64,000 bases of DNA from Limnobacter parvus (GTDB taxonomy: Bacteria; Pseudomonadota; Gammaproteobacteria; Burkholderiales; Burkholderiaceae_B). The notes under the pieces are model-generated. The model was given only the letters and a program-made list of their open reading frames with translations, ran no database searches and had not been told where the DNA came from. The DNA is taken from NCBI RefSeq assembly GCF_024623725.1, contig NZ_JANKHG010000016.1, positions 124,001 through 188,000 on the forward strand, given 5' to 3'. Below are positions 35,250 through 43,828 of the stretch, one piece after another (positions within the stretch are counted from its first letter, which is position 1; each line of letters opens with the position of its first letter). The translations under genes and the position numbers were made by a program.

Positions 35250-36465
35250 TGTGTTGGTCATTGGTGCCGGCGCAGCCGGGCTGATGTGCGCGGCCCAGGC
35301 CGGGCAGGGTGGCTTGAATGTGGCGCTGTTGGACCACAGCGAGAAACTGGCCGAGAAAATTCGAATCAGCGGCGGTGGTCGCTGCAATTTCACAAATATC
35401 AATGTGTCGGAAGTGAATTTTATTTCTGAGAACCCTCGCTTCGCGCGCTCAGCCTTGAGCCGATATTCTTCGGCTGATTTCATTGCTTTGGTGAAGCGGC
35501 ACAACATTCCGTTTCATGAAAAACACAAAGGCCAGTTGTTTTGCGATCGCAAAAGCGATGACATCATCGACATGCTGGCCGCTGAATGCAATGCAGGCAA
35601 AGTGAAATGGTTCAGGCCCCACAGTGTGAATGCTGTAGAGCATGATGGCAGCCAGTTCAAGCTGACCACTACGGCAGGCCCCTTGCAGGCCAGGCATTTG
35701 GTGGTGGCCACAGGTGGACTGCCCGTGCCTAAAATTGGCGCGACTGATTTCGGTCTGAAGCTGGCCAAGCAGTTTGGCCACGCGCTGGTGGATCAACGCC
35801 CCGCGCTGGTGCCGCTAACATTTGACTCTGCCCAGTGGGAACCGTTCGTTCAATTGGCGGGGCTGGCCTTGCCGGTTTTAAGCCGGGGAAGCGAAGCACA
35901 GGCCCCGTGGTTCGATGAAGATTTGCTGTTCACCCACCGTGGTTTAAGCGGACCTGCTGTGTTGCAGGCTTCTACTTACTGGAACCCGGGCAGGGCCATT
36001 ACATTGAACCTGTCAGGGCGCGATTGCGAACCGGCCACCCTTCAAACTGATTTGTTACAAGCCACGCTGGGTGCAAAAGCCAATGCCGACAACTGGTTCG
36101 CTGCCCAAGTACCGCATTGGCCCAAGCGGCTTGTGCAGGCGTGGTTGAACAAACCTGAATTACAAGCCATTGCCGGGCGCAAAGTGGCTGAGTTGGGCAA
36201 AAAACAGTTGGGACCCCTGGCGCAGGCGGTGGCCAGTTGGCAACTGGTGCCCAGCGGCACAGAGGGCTATAAAAAAGCAGAGGTAATGCGCGGTGGTGTA
36301 AGCACTGCCGATTTGCATGCCAAAACCCTGGAATCGCGAAAAGTTGCAGGCCTTTATTTCATTGGCGAAGTGGTCGATGTGACCGGCTGGCTGGGTGGTT
36401 ACAACTTCCAGTGGGCATGGGCCAGCGGCTACACGGCAGCGCATGCCATATTGAGCCAAAAATAG
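35236..36465 (+). CDS. HI0933/YhiN-type FAD-dependent oxidoreductase
   Basis: A 409-residue flavoprotein of the HI0933 family, substrate unknown. The FAD-binding N-terminus is FDVLVIGAGAAGLMCAAQAG, followed by the family signature RISGGGRCNFTN. A VVATGGLPVPKIGATDFG block and the late GLYFIGEVVDVTGWLGGYN confirm the family. The ATG at 35236 is chosen because it places the dinucleotide fold at residue 4. It lies inside the end of ybiB, so the two genes are coupled. Confidence 0.9.
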   Translation: MQQFDVLVIGAGAAGLMCAAQAGQGGLNVALLDHSEKLAEKIRISGGGRCNFTNINVSEVNFISENPRFARSALSRYSSADFIALVKRHNIPFHEKHKGQLFCDRKSDDIIDMLAAECNAGKVKWFRPHSVNAVEHDGSQFKLTTTAGPLQARHLVVATGGLPVPKIGATDFGLKLAKQFGHALVDQRPALVPLTFDSAQWEPFVQLAGLALPVLSRGSEAQAPWFDEDLLFTHRGLSGPAVLQASTYWNPGRAITLNLSGRDCEPATLQTDLLQATLGAKANADNWFAAQVPHWPKRLVQAWLNKPELQAIAGRKVAELGKKQLGPLAQAVASWQLVPSGTEGYKKAEVMRGGVSTADLHAKTLESRKVAGLYFIGEVVDVTGWLGGYNFQWAWASGYTAAHAILSQK

Positions 36466-36475
36466 TTGAAAATTC

Positions 36476-36505
36476 TTGAGAAAACCTGCTTATGCGTGGT
36501 AATAT
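36476..36505 (+). promoter_or_regulatory. Probable sigma-70 promoter of the rpsU-dnaG-rpoD operon
   Basis: TTGAGA (36476-36481) and TAATAT (36500-36505) are separated by 18 bp. The gap 36466-36643 ahead of rpsU holds no gene, so a leader of about 130 nt would result. Confidence 0.4.
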
Positions 36506-36643
36506 CTCGGTCTTTGCCAGATTCTTGGCGGCAGCTATTTGCTTTCAGGTGTTGATTTCTTAAGGTTTTCTGTTTGAAATCAATGGGTTGGAAGGTATCG
36601 CTGTAACACCACAAACAAATTACGAACACCCGATTGGAGCCTT

Positions 36644-36856
36644 ATGCCAAACGTTCGCGTTAAAGAAAACGAGCCATTTGAAGTTGCCCTGCGTCGCTTC
36701 AAGCGCACCATTGAAAAAACAGGTCTGTTGACTGAGCTGCGTTCACGCGAGTTCTACGAAAAGCCAACTGCAGAGCGCAAGCGCCTGCGTGCTGCTGCCG
36801 TAAAGCGTCACTACAAGCGCCTGCGTAGCCAAATGTTGCCCAAGAAAATGTATTGA
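36644..36856 (+). CDS. rpsU: Small ribosomal subunit protein bS21
   Basis: The 70 residues are the typical S21: [20 protein letters not shown] at the start and a basic [10 protein letters not shown] tail. S21 assists the start of translation on the 30S subunit. The gene opens the macromolecular synthesis operon. The spacing to yqeY is 7 bp. Confidence 0.97.
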   Translation: MPNVRVKENEPFEVALRRFKRTIEKTGLLTELRSREFYEKPTAERKRLRAAAVKRHYKRLRSQMLPKKMY

Positions 36857-36863
36857 TTCGTTT

Positions 36864-37310
36864 ATGTCCCTGAAAGCGCAAGTTCTCGAAGACATTAAGC
36901 AGGCCATGAAGGCCCGCGAGCAAGCTAGGCTCGCAACGCTTCGAATGCTTTCAGCGGCAATCAAGCAAAAAGAGGTCGACGAACGTGTCGAGCTCGACGA
37001 TGGGGCGGTTCTAGCCATCATCGAAAAGCAAATCAAGCAGCGAAATGAAGCCGCCATCCAGTTTGAGCAGGGTGGTCGGCCAGAGTCGGCTGAGGCTGAA
37101 AAAGCTGAGGCTGCCATTTTGGCGTCTTACCTTCCAGCACAATTGTCTGAGGCCGAAGTTGTGGCTGAAATTGCTGCAATTGTTCAAGCCGTGGGCGCCA
37201 ATGGCCCCCAAGACATGGGCAAGGTAATGGGCGCTGTGAAAGCGAAGCTTGCAGGAAAGGCTGACATGGGCAAGGTGTCTGGCCTTGTGAAAGCAGTACT
37301 GTCGAAGTAA
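36864..37310 (+). CDS. yqeY: GatB/YqeY domain protein
   Basis: The 148 residues match the YqeY family throughout: MSLKAQVLEDIKQAMKAREQ at the start, then a Glu-rich helix and an AILASYLPAQLSEAEV segment, ending in the GKVMGAVKAKLAGKADMGKV helical tail. The tail is like that of GatB and is thought to bind tRNA. Its exact role is unknown. The placement between rpsU and dnaG is common in betaproteobacteria. Confidence 0.93.
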   Translation: MSLKAQVLEDIKQAMKAREQARLATLRMLSAAIKQKEVDERVELDDGAVLAIIEKQIKQRNEAAIQFEQGGRPESAEAEKAEAAILASYLPAQLSEAEVVAEIAAIVQAVGANGPQDMGKVMGAVKAKLAGKADMGKVSGLVKAVLSK

Positions 37311-37357
37311 GCGCACCAGCATTACCAAGCCATCACTGTCAAACTAAGGAAATTCAG

Positions 37358-37380
37358 CGCGCGCAAGCGCGATTTTCGTT
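37358..37380 (+). terminator. Possible internal terminator or attenuator between yqeY and dnaG
   Basis: A CGCGC/GCGCG stem closes a GCAA tetraloop (37358-37371) and is followed by ATTTTCGTTT. The Escherichia coli operon has a partial terminator in the same place, between rpsU and dnaG. The T tract here is broken, so the stop would be incomplete. Confidence 0.4.
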
Positions 37381-37457
37381 TCAACCCCCTTGGGTTTGTT
37401 ATTCTTGAAAGCAGGCTTTTGCCATGGCTTTTCCGCAAGTGAATTCACCCAAACCGC

Positions 37458-39290
37458 ATGATTCCACAAAGCTTTATCGACGATTTGCTATACCGCCTAG
37501 ACATCACCGATGTGGTGGGGCGCTACGTGCAATTGAAAGCAGCAGGCGCGAATTTGCAGGGCTTGTGCCCATTTCACAATGAAAAATCTCCCTCGTTTAC
37601 AGTAAGCCCATCAAAACAGTTTTATCACTGCTTTGGTTGTGGGGCTCATGGCAATGCCGTGGGTTTTGTGATGGAACACTTGGGCATGACTTTTCCCGAG
37701 GCGGTTGAGAGCCTGGCTGGGAATTTGGGAATTGATGTGCCCCATGAGAAAGGCATGGATGTTCCCGCCGAGGTACGTTCAGAGCGGGAAGAGTTGGTTG
37801 AGTTGCTGACCCGCGCGGCAAATTATTACAAAGCCCAGCTTAAAAAAAGCCCGCTCGCCATTGATTATTTGAAGAATCGTGGCTTGACTGGGCAAGTGGC
37901 AGCCCGCTACGGCATGGGCTATGCGCCCGATACGTACCAGAACCTGGAAACAGTGGTCGACAACTACGCCAGCAACACTCAGTTGGATTTGGCGGGCTTG
38001 ACCAAGATGAGCGACAGCAACCGCCGTTACGATGCATTTCGCGGGCGCATCATGTTCCCGATTCGAAATGCCAAAGGGCAGGTGATTGGCTTTGGTGGCC
38101 GCGTGCTGGGCGATGAAAAGCCGAAGTACCTGAACAGCCCCGAAACCCCGGTATTTTCAAAGGGGCACGAGGTCTACGGCCTATTCGAAGCTCGGCAGGC
38201 AATTCACAAAATGGGCTACGCCCTGGTCACCGAAGGCTACATGGATGTGGTGGCCCTGGCCCAGTGGGGGTTTGAAAATGCAGTGGCCACCTTGGGCACT
38301 GCGGTAACACCCGACCATGTGTTGAAGCTGTTCAAGCAAACCGACCGCCTGGTGTTTGCGTTCGATGGTGATGGTGCGGGCCAGAAGGCCGCATGGCGTG
38401 CCTTGCTGGCCTGTTTGCCGCATGTTAGCGAAAACAAGCGGGCCGATTTTATTTTTTTGCCCGCCGAGCATGACCCCGATTCATTCATTCGCACCGAGGG
38501 GCCGGATGGATTCGAGGCCATGGTGGCGCAAGCCGCTTCGCTGTCAGAGTACCTGACCCGTTACCTGGAGCGTAATTACCCTTTACAGCAAATCGAGGGC
38601 AGTGCCGCAGCCATTTCATTTTTGAAGCCGCTGATTGTGCAAATGCAGCCCACCGTTTACAGGTCCTCACTTTTGCGCGCTTTGGCCAATTTGCTGGGTG
38701 CAACGCCGATGGAATTAAGCCGGCATTTGGGTTTGAAAAGCAGGGAAGGCGGTGGCGATTACTTTTCGCCAAAGAACAAAGGTCAATTTCAAGGCAAAAA
38801 GTTCGGGAAATACAAAGACGAGCCTTTGCAGAACAACTGGGGCCCCAGACCCACGGCGAAGTCGCCCCTTCTAAGTTTGGCTGCGCGGGTAATTCGGGCG
38901 CCGCAATTGGTGAATTTGTGTGATTCCCTGTTGGCTTTGTATGAAAGGGAAGAAAAACCAGCGCTCGAAGTGCATAGTTTTGTTCATTTGCTTGAAAAAG
39001 TCAGAAATGACCCCAATCTTCTTGAAGCGCGCTTGCAGCATGCGTTTAACGACGAAACACACCAAAACTGGGTTAACTCCGTTTTAAAAGAAGCCCGCAG
39101 TTTGGATGATTCCCTCGATTTTGAAACCGAGTTGCGTTCTGGCGTGTATCAATGTAGTGAATTGTGGTTCAAAGACGAGCTGGAGCGACTCACCGAGGCA
39201 ATGCCTACACAGGGGGAGCAACTACGTTGGTATCACGAGTGCATGCAACGCTTTCAAGAATTGAAACAGAAGCGAGTTAATCAGTTATAA
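37458..39290 (+). CDS. dnaG: DNA primase
   Basis: Makes RNA primers for DNA replication. The 610 residues have the N-terminal CHC2 zinc finger (CPFHNEKSPSFTVSPSKQFYHCFGCGAHG), the primase core with FGGRVLGDEKPKYLNSPET and the TOPRIM domain (VTEGYMDVV, then FAFDGDGAGQKAA). The C-terminal DnaB-binding part follows a linker rich in Lys and Gly. The length fits. The start is preceded by a 147-bp gap with the hairpin at 37358, and rpoD begins 84 bp downstream. Confidence 0.97.
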   Translation: MIPQSFIDDLLYRLDITDVVGRYVQLKAAGANLQGLCPFHNEKSPSFTVSPSKQFYHCFGCGAHGNAVGFVMEHLGMTFPEAVESLAGNLGIDVPHEKGMDVPAEVRSEREELVELLTRAANYYKAQLKKSPLAIDYLKNRGLTGQVAARYGMGYAPDTYQNLETVVDNYASNTQLDLAGLTKMSDSNRRYDAFRGRIMFPIRNAKGQVIGFGGRVLGDEKPKYLNSPETPVFSKGHEVYGLFEARQAIHKMGYALVTEGYMDVVALAQWGFENAVATLGTAVTPDHVLKLFKQTDRLVFAFDGDGAGQKAAWRALLACLPHVSENKRADFIFLPAEHDPDSFIRTEGPDGFEAMVAQAASLSEYLTRYLERNYPLQQIEGSAAAISFLKPLIVQMQPTVYRSSLLRALANLLGATPMELSRHLGLKSREGGGDYFSPKNKGQFQGKKFGKYKDEPLQNNWGPRPTAKSPLLSLAARVIRAPQLVNLCDSLLALYEREEKPALEVHSFVHLLEKVRNDPNLLEARLQHAFNDETHQNWVNSVLKEARSLDDSLDFETELRSGVYQCSELWFKDELERLTEAMPTQGEQLRWYHECMQRFQELKQKRVNQL

Positions 39291-39291
39291 T
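39261..39291 (+). promoter_or_regulatory. Possible internal promoter for rpoD
   Basis: TTGAAA (39261-39266) and TATAAT (39286-39291) are 19 bp apart, a long spacer. The site overlaps the dnaG stop codon. An internal rpoD promoter inside or after dnaG is known in Escherichia coli. Confidence 0.3.
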
Positions 39292-39374
39292 TAAAGGTTA
39301 CGGTGCAGGTTTTGCATCTTTTGTTGTGCGTTTTTGCGCACTAAGTGGCTGTAATTGAGTTGTTCAGGGAATGA

Positions 39375-41966
39375 ATGTTCAAAATACTTAACATTTTTTC
39401 AAAAACGCAGGAACAGAAAGCGAAATCCGGCCACAAAACCAAGTCTGGGACATCACAAGACGTGATTACTCAGCATTCCGATACACAATCACAGATTCCT
39501 GGTGGCCAAAAGCCGGAGAAGGAATCCTCCACTAAGGCATCCAAACGCAAGGGAGCGTCGTCAATGGCAGGAAAGAAGGTTTCTCCTCAAAAGGCAACTG
39601 TAAAAAAAGCGAATGAAAACACCGTGGTAAAGAAGACAGAATCCAAGAAAACAGCACCTGTTGCTGAAAAGCCTGCTAGCAAGAAAGCCGCTGCACCCGC
39701 AACCGTTGTGGCTGAAGACACGCCCAAACGCGGACGCAAGCCCAAAGCTGCTGAGCCTGTTGTAGTGCAGGTCGTTGAAGTGGCAGCCGAAGAAGCTCAA
39801 CCTAAAAAGCGGGGACGCAAGCCTAAGGTTCTGGAGCAAGCTGCACCGGTAATCTCCGCAGATGCCCCCAAAGGCCGTGGACGCCCGCCAAAGGCAGTCG
39901 CCAGCAAGCCCAAGGCCGAAGAGGAAGATGATGACGATCTGGATTCAGGCAGTGATGCTTCGATTGATTCAGACGATGTACCCGAAGACGACGACAGCGA
40001 TGCTAAAAAAGCAGATTTGGTTATTATGCCCAAGCGTGGTCGTGGATCCAAAGCCAAAGACAAGGCCCTGATCAATTCTGCATACCTAAGCTCGGCCAAC
40101 GCCACAGTTGAAGAACTTGAATTGCGTCGCACGCAGCTTAAAACCCTGATCAAGATGGGTAAAGAGCGCGGCTACCTGACATTTGCCGAGATTAATGATC
40201 ACCTGCCCGACGATGTAACAGACGGCGAAGTGATCGAAGCCATGGTCAGCACATTCAACGACATGGGCATCACTGTTTACGAGCAGGCCCCAGACGCTGA
40301 AGCGTTGCTGATGAATGACAATGCGCCGGTGGGTACTTCTGCAGAAGACGCAGAAGAAGAAGCTGAAGCCGCGCTAAGCAACGTGGACTCGGAATTTGGC
40401 CGTACCACCGACCCTGTTCGCATGTACATGCGTGAAATGGGTACGGTTGAGTTGTTGACTCGCGAAGGCGAAATTGAAATTGCCAAGCGCATTGAAGCTG
40501 GTTTGAAAGACATGGTGCAGGCTATTTCCGCCTGCCCGGCCATTGTTGAAGACGTGGTCGGTTTGGGCCAGCGCATTGCCGAAGGTTTGTCGACTGTCGA
40601 CGAAGTGGTGGATGGAATAATTGATGACTCCATCACCGAAGAAATGGTTGAGGCCGCTGCGCCCGAAGAAACCAACGACGACGAAGAAAGCGATGACGAA
40701 GAAGAAGGCAATGACGGAGGTACCACTTCAGGCATGTCGGCTCGCCAGCTTGAAGAGTTGAAGCGCAATTCGCTGGTTGTGTTTGCTGAAATTGAGAAGC
40801 AGTTCACCAAGCTTAAAAAGGTGCGTGCAGACGGTGGTTACAACACAGCCGCCTACAAGAAAGCCAAGGAAGCGATCGCCGAGCAGTTCATGAAGATTCG
40901 CTTTACTGCGAAGCAGGTTGAGCGTTTGTGCAGCATTTTGCGCGAACAGGTCGATGGTGTGCGTCGCATTGAACGTGAAATTTACGACATTTCAGTGAAC
41001 CGTGTGGGCGTTCCGCGCGAACAGTTTATCGACAAGTTCCGTGGCCATGAAGTGGAAGCTGCATGGGTTAACACATTCAGTGCATCGAACGCAGCTTGGG
41101 CTGAAACTTGGGCGCGTAATGTGCCTGCGATCAATGAATTGCAACAGAAACTGGTCGCCATTCAGGACGCAGTTTCACTGCCATTGAACGATTTACGTGC
41201 AATCAACAAGCAAATGGTTTCTGGCGAAAACCGCGCCCGTTTGGCCAAGCGTGAGATGATTGAAGCCAACTTGCGTTTGGTAATTTCAATTGCCAAAAAG
41301 TACACCAACCGTGGCTTGCAGTTCCTTGATTTGATTCAGGAAGGCAATGTGGGCTTGATGAAGGCGGTGGACAAGTTTGAATACCGCCGCGGCTACAAGT
41401 TTTCAACGTATGCCACATGGTGGATTCGCCAGGCGATTACCCGTTCTATCGCAGACCAGGCGCGCACCATTCGTATTCCGGTGCACATGATCGAAACCAT
41501 CAATAAGATGAATCGAATCAGCCGCCAGATTTTGCAGGAAACTGGTATTGAGCCCGATCCAGCCACGCTGGCTGAACGCATGGAAATGCCAGAAGAGAAA
41601 ATTCGCAAGATCTTGAAAATCGCAAAAGAGCCGATTTCGATGGAAACACCGATTGGTGACGATGACGATTCTCATTTGGGCGATTTCATTGAAGACAATC
41701 ACACCTTGGCCCCTCAAGATGCAGCGCAGTACAGCAGCCTGCGCTTCGTGACCAAGGATGTGCTGGATTCACTGACCCCACGCGAAGCCAAAGTGCTGCG
41801 CATGCGTTTCGGCATTGAAATGAGCACTGACCACACGCTGGAAGAAGTGGGCAAGCAGTTTGATGTAACCCGTGAGCGGATTCGTCAAATCGAAGCCAAG
41901 GCACTTCGAAAGCTGCGCCACCCCAGCCGTTCAGACAAGCTAAAGAGCTTCCTGGAAGGCGAATAA
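39375..41966 (+). CDS. rpoD: RNA polymerase primary sigma factor RpoD (sigma-70) with Lys-rich extension
   Basis: The housekeeping sigma factor. The 863 residues are long for the family. Residues 1-230 are a Lys/Ala/Pro-rich extension with four AT-hook-like motifs (RGRKPK twice, GRGRPPK, KRGRGSK), then an acidic stretch. The conserved part follows: region 1.1 ([20 protein letters not shown]), the acidic non-conserved region, region 2 ([20 protein letters not shown]), regions 3 and 4 (LREAK-like [16 protein letters not shown], then [20 protein letters not shown]). A second start at the ATG at 39564, with AAGGGAG before it, would remove 63 residues and keep the AT-hook-like motifs. It closes the operon; a tRNA gene follows 19 bp on. 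Confidence 0.95.
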   Translation: MFKILNIFSKTQEQKAKSGHKTKSGTSQDVITQHSDTQSQIPGGQKPEKESSTKASKRKGASSMAGKKVSPQKATVKKANENTVVKKTESKKTAPVAEKPASKKAAAPATVVAEDTPKRGRKPKAAEPVVVQVVEVAAEEAQPKKRGRKPKVLEQAAPVISADAPKGRGRPPKAVASKPKAEEEDDDDLDSGSDASIDSDDVPEDDDSDAKKADLVIMPKRGRGSKAKDKALINSAYLSSANATVEELELRRTQLKTLIKMGKERGYLTFAEINDHLPDDVTDGEVIEAMVSTFNDMGITVYEQAPDAEALLMNDNAPVGTSAEDAEEEAEAALSNVDSEFGRTTDPVRMYMREMGTVELLTREGEIEIAKRIEAGLKDMVQAISACPAIVEDVVGLGQRIAEGLSTVDEVVDGIIDDSITEEMVEAAAPEETNDDEESDDEEEGNDGGTTSGMSARQLEELKRNSLVVFAEIEKQFTKLKKVRADGGYNTAAYKKAKEAIAEQFMKIRFTAKQVERLCSILREQVDGVRRIEREIYDISVNRVGVPREQFIDKFRGHEVEAAWVNTFSASNAAWAETWARNVPAINELQQKLVAIQDAVSLPLNDLRAINKQMVSGENRARLAKREMIEANLRLVISIAKKYTNRGLQFLDLIQEGNVGLMKAVDKFEYRRGYKFSTYATWWIRQAITRSIADQARTIRIPVHMIETINKMNRISRQILQETGIEPDPATLAERMEMPEEKIRKILKIAKEPISMETPIGDDDDSHLGDFIEDNHTLAPQDAAQYSSLRFVTKDVLDSLTPREAKVLRMRFGIEMSTDHTLEEVGKQFDVTRERIRQIEAKALRKLRHPSRSDKLKSFLEGE

Positions 41967-41985
41967 GGCTTTTAAAAGGTAATGT

Positions 41986-42061
41986 GGGGCTATAGCTCAG
42001 CGGTTAGAGCAGAGGACTCATAATCCTTTGGTCCCCGGTTCAAATCCGGGTGGCCCTACCA
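41986..42061 (+). tRNA. tRNA-Ile with CAU anticodon (lysidine-modified Ile2)
   Basis: A 76-nt cloverleaf with encoded CCA. The acceptor stem pairs GGGGCTA with TGGCCCT, the anticodon stem GAGGA with TCCTT, and the T stem CCCGG with CCGGG. The anticodon loop is CTCATAA, so the anticodon is CAU. The short D-loop (AGCGGTTA) and the GGACTCATAATCC arm resemble Escherichia coli ileX more than the elongator methionine tRNA. TilS would turn it into an AUA reader. Confidence 0.88.
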
Positions 42062-42071
42062 GTAATATGAG

Positions 42072-42106
42072 GGACTTAGAGGCGACAAGCTTCTAAGTCC
42101 TTTTTG
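42072..42106 (+). terminator. Terminator after rpoD and tRNA-Ile
   Basis: GGACTTAGAGGC pairs with GCTTCTAAGTCC (one G-T pair) around GACAA and is followed by TTTTTG. It overlaps the last codons of the convergent gene at 42093. Confidence 0.88.
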
Positions 42107-42602
42107 TTTCAATTCCCTTGTAGTGCTTCATCCACTTCAATCCTTTCAGAGTCACCTTCGATATAAAGTAAAACCTGATGGTTCGGCCCAACACCACTGC
42201 GGGCAAAAACAAGGCCATGGGCATCGCCCCTGCACCGGCTGCCAGTGCAAGTGTTTTAAACGGAATGGGTGCAAATGCTGCGACGAATAAAATGGGTGAG
42301 CCGTATTGGGCCATCAGCACTGTGGCCTGGTTGATTTCTTCGAGATTTGTAGATTGGGCCCAAGTTGCCAATTCCCCCGCAAATGCGAACCCCAAGAAGT
42401 AAGCTGAACAGGCACCAGCCACAGAAAATACCACACAGGCAATCATGAGCGGCTTCCAGCGGTCAGGGCGGCCAATGATCATGGGCGGAAGCATCACATC
42501 GCTGGGCACTGGGAAAATAAAACCACCCAGGTAGGTCAGCAGGCACATGGCTGCAATACCGAAGCGGCTATTGGCCAGTTTCTCGCAAAACGATTTAAGC
42601 AT
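42093..42602 (-). CDS. DedA/YqaA-type membrane protein (VTT domain)
   Basis: The 169 residues have four to five hydrophobic segments and the VTT (SNARE-associated) features: a YLGGFIFPVPSDVMLPP re-entrant segment, the FAGELATW helix and AAFAPIPFKTLALAAGAG near residue 115, then LGRTIRFYFIS. The family includes DedA proteins, thought to move lipids across the membrane, and the shorter YqaA subgroup, which this matches. The end overlaps the terminator of the rpoD operon. The BLUF gene lies upstream on the same strand with a 57-bp gap. Confidence 0.85.
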   Translation of the reverse strand: MLKSFCEKLANSRFGIAAMCLLTYLGGFIFPVPSDVMLPPMIIGRPDRWKPLMIACVVFSVAGACSAYFLGFAFAGELATWAQSTNLEEINQATVLMAQYGSPILFVAAFAPIPFKTLALAAGAGAMPMALFLPAVVLGRTIRFYFISKVTLKGLKWMKHYKGIETKRT

Positions 42603-42659
42603 GGCCTGGTGTTGCTTACGGAAGGCTGTTGAAGCCTCAAATAATGACTGAGTAATGTT

Positions 42660-43064
42660 TCAGGTTTTAATCAACATGGCATTGAATTCACGCATAACCT
42701 GAGAAAACGCGTCTGCATGGACGGATTCCAAGCGGTTTGCCCGCAACTTTGCGACATGCTCGAAAGTAAGTGGGCCCGCTTCAACAACACCCATTGTCCA
42801 GTTGCTAAACAGCCGTTCTTTAACGGGCGTGATGTGAATGATTCGGCTGTCGGTGTGCCGCTTGTCATCAAGAATTTTTACATAGGTACGAAGCACGGCC
42901 TGTTCAGGCCCTTCGAGTACCTGCATGAACATGCCACCGCCATGAACCAACACGCCAGTAATTCCTGCCTCGCTGTTATTTTTTCGGGAGGTCAGAAGTA
43001 TTTCGTCCAAGGTGTCCTTGTTGAAATCAGGTTTGGCTTGGCTGCAGTAAAGAAGACGAATCAT
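42660..43064 (-). CDS. BLUF-domain blue-light sensor
   Basis: A stand-alone BLUF protein of 134 residues that would bind FAD and respond to blue light. Key residues are Tyr6 (LLYCS), Asn30, Gln48 (MFMQVLEG), Trp89 and Met91 (SNWTMG). These are spaced exactly as Tyr21, Asn45, Gln63, Trp104 and Met106 in AppA. The DDKRH motif lies at 66-70. No output domain is present, so it must act on a partner protein. Neighbouring genes give no clear partner. Confidence 0.93.
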   Translation of the reverse strand: MIRLLYCSQAKPDFNKDTLDEILLTSRKNNSEAGITGVLVHGGGMFMQVLEGPEQAVLRTYVKILDDKRHTDSRIIHITPVKERLFSNWTMGVVEAGPLTFEHVAKLRANRLESVHADAFSQVMREFNAMLIKT

Positions 43065-43331
43065 GTTTTGCTGTCCGGTTTGGCGTGAAAGTATCTGCTG
43101 CTTTTTACCATCATAGTGGGTAAAGGCAATCGCAAGTTGTAGGTGAAAAAATATTTCGTGGCAGGAGGCGTCAGTAATTGAGACGATTGGGAGGCCACAA
43201 TGTTCATCAGGATGACGCCTTGTCAGCCAATGCCTTGCAAGTCATCTCCAGGCGTTCCGATTTAATTCAGTGTCGGTTCTGGGTATCTTGATTGTCTTCT
43301 GAGTCCATCACCCAACATCCAAAAGCGCACC

Positions 43332-43625
43332 ATGATTTCAGGCGACAAACCACCCATAGCCTTCACAATGCCCGATGCCAAAAAGGCGGATGCTTTGGCC
43401 GCATCGCGGCCCCCGGAGGTGAAAACTGCAGCCGACCGGGATGGCGCCAGTGTGGTCGTGTCTGTTTCCAGGCCGCGCGGTACCATGCTGCTCGACAACA
43501 CCACGCCGTTTAATGCGGACAAAGTGGAAATGATTCGGCGTCAACTCAGCGAAGGGGGCTTCAAAATTGAGGCCACAATCGTGGCAGAGCGTATGATCAA
43601 TGATCAAAAAGCGCTGTTGGGCTAG
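43332..43625 (+). CDS. flgM: FlgM-family anti-sigma-28 factor
   Basis: The 97 residues have a disordered N-terminus and the FlgM C-terminal motif (FNADKVEMIRRQLSEGGFKI, then ATIVAERMINDQKALLG). FlgM holds FliA (sigma-28) until it is exported through the hook-basal body. The gene stands alone here, without flgA or flgN. An upstream gap of 267 bp (43065-43331) holds no gene; I saw no clear promoter in it. Confidence 0.8.
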   Translation: MISGDKPPIAFTMPDAKKADALAASRPPEVKTAADRDGASVVVSVSRPRGTMLLDNTTPFNADKVEMIRRQLSEGGFKIEATIVAERMINDQKALLG

Positions 43626-43711
43626 AAAATTGGTATGTCTGTTCACTAAATTTCATAAAATCGTTACAATAAAAAATAACAAATAAAAACAATGACTTAA
43701 GTTATATTATA

Positions 43712-43729
43712 AGTGTACGGTTGTACTCT
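43712..43729 (+). promoter_or_regulatory. Dyad operator 1 upstream of the desaturase operon
   Basis: AGTGTAC-GGTT-GTACTCT has dyad symmetry in six of seven base pairs. It overlaps the likely transcription start of a promoter whose -10 would be TATTAT (43705-43710). The shape resembles FabR-type sites of TetR regulators of unsaturated fatty acid genes. Confidence 0.45.
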
Positions 43730-43795
43730 TCTGACACTTTATTCTAGTTTTTAACCCAAAATTACTTGCAGAAAAAGGGTGTTTTTCGTTACATT

Positions 43796-43813
43796 AGTGC
43801 ACATATGTTCACT
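43796..43813 (+). promoter_or_regulatory. Dyad operator 2, AGTGCACATATGTTCACT
   Basis: An 18-bp palindrome with one mismatched pair. It is close to DesT and FabR operators (AGTGAAC...GTTCACT type). It lies in the leader just before the chosen start at 43829. No regulator gene of this type is adjacent. Confidence 0.6.
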
Positions 43814-43828
43814 TATGTGGAAAACGCC

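Noticed and set aside
41986-42061. Elongator tRNA-Met for the CAU anticodon
   Set aside because: The D-loop and anticodon arm are closer to ileX. The call as Ile2 still needs a tRNA-class model to confirm.
43766-43828. A longer ferredoxin-reductase start at a TTG (43766) or at the ATG at 43805
   Set aside because: Either would put the 18-bp operator inside the coding region. The ATG at 43829 has GGAAAA at reasonable distance.
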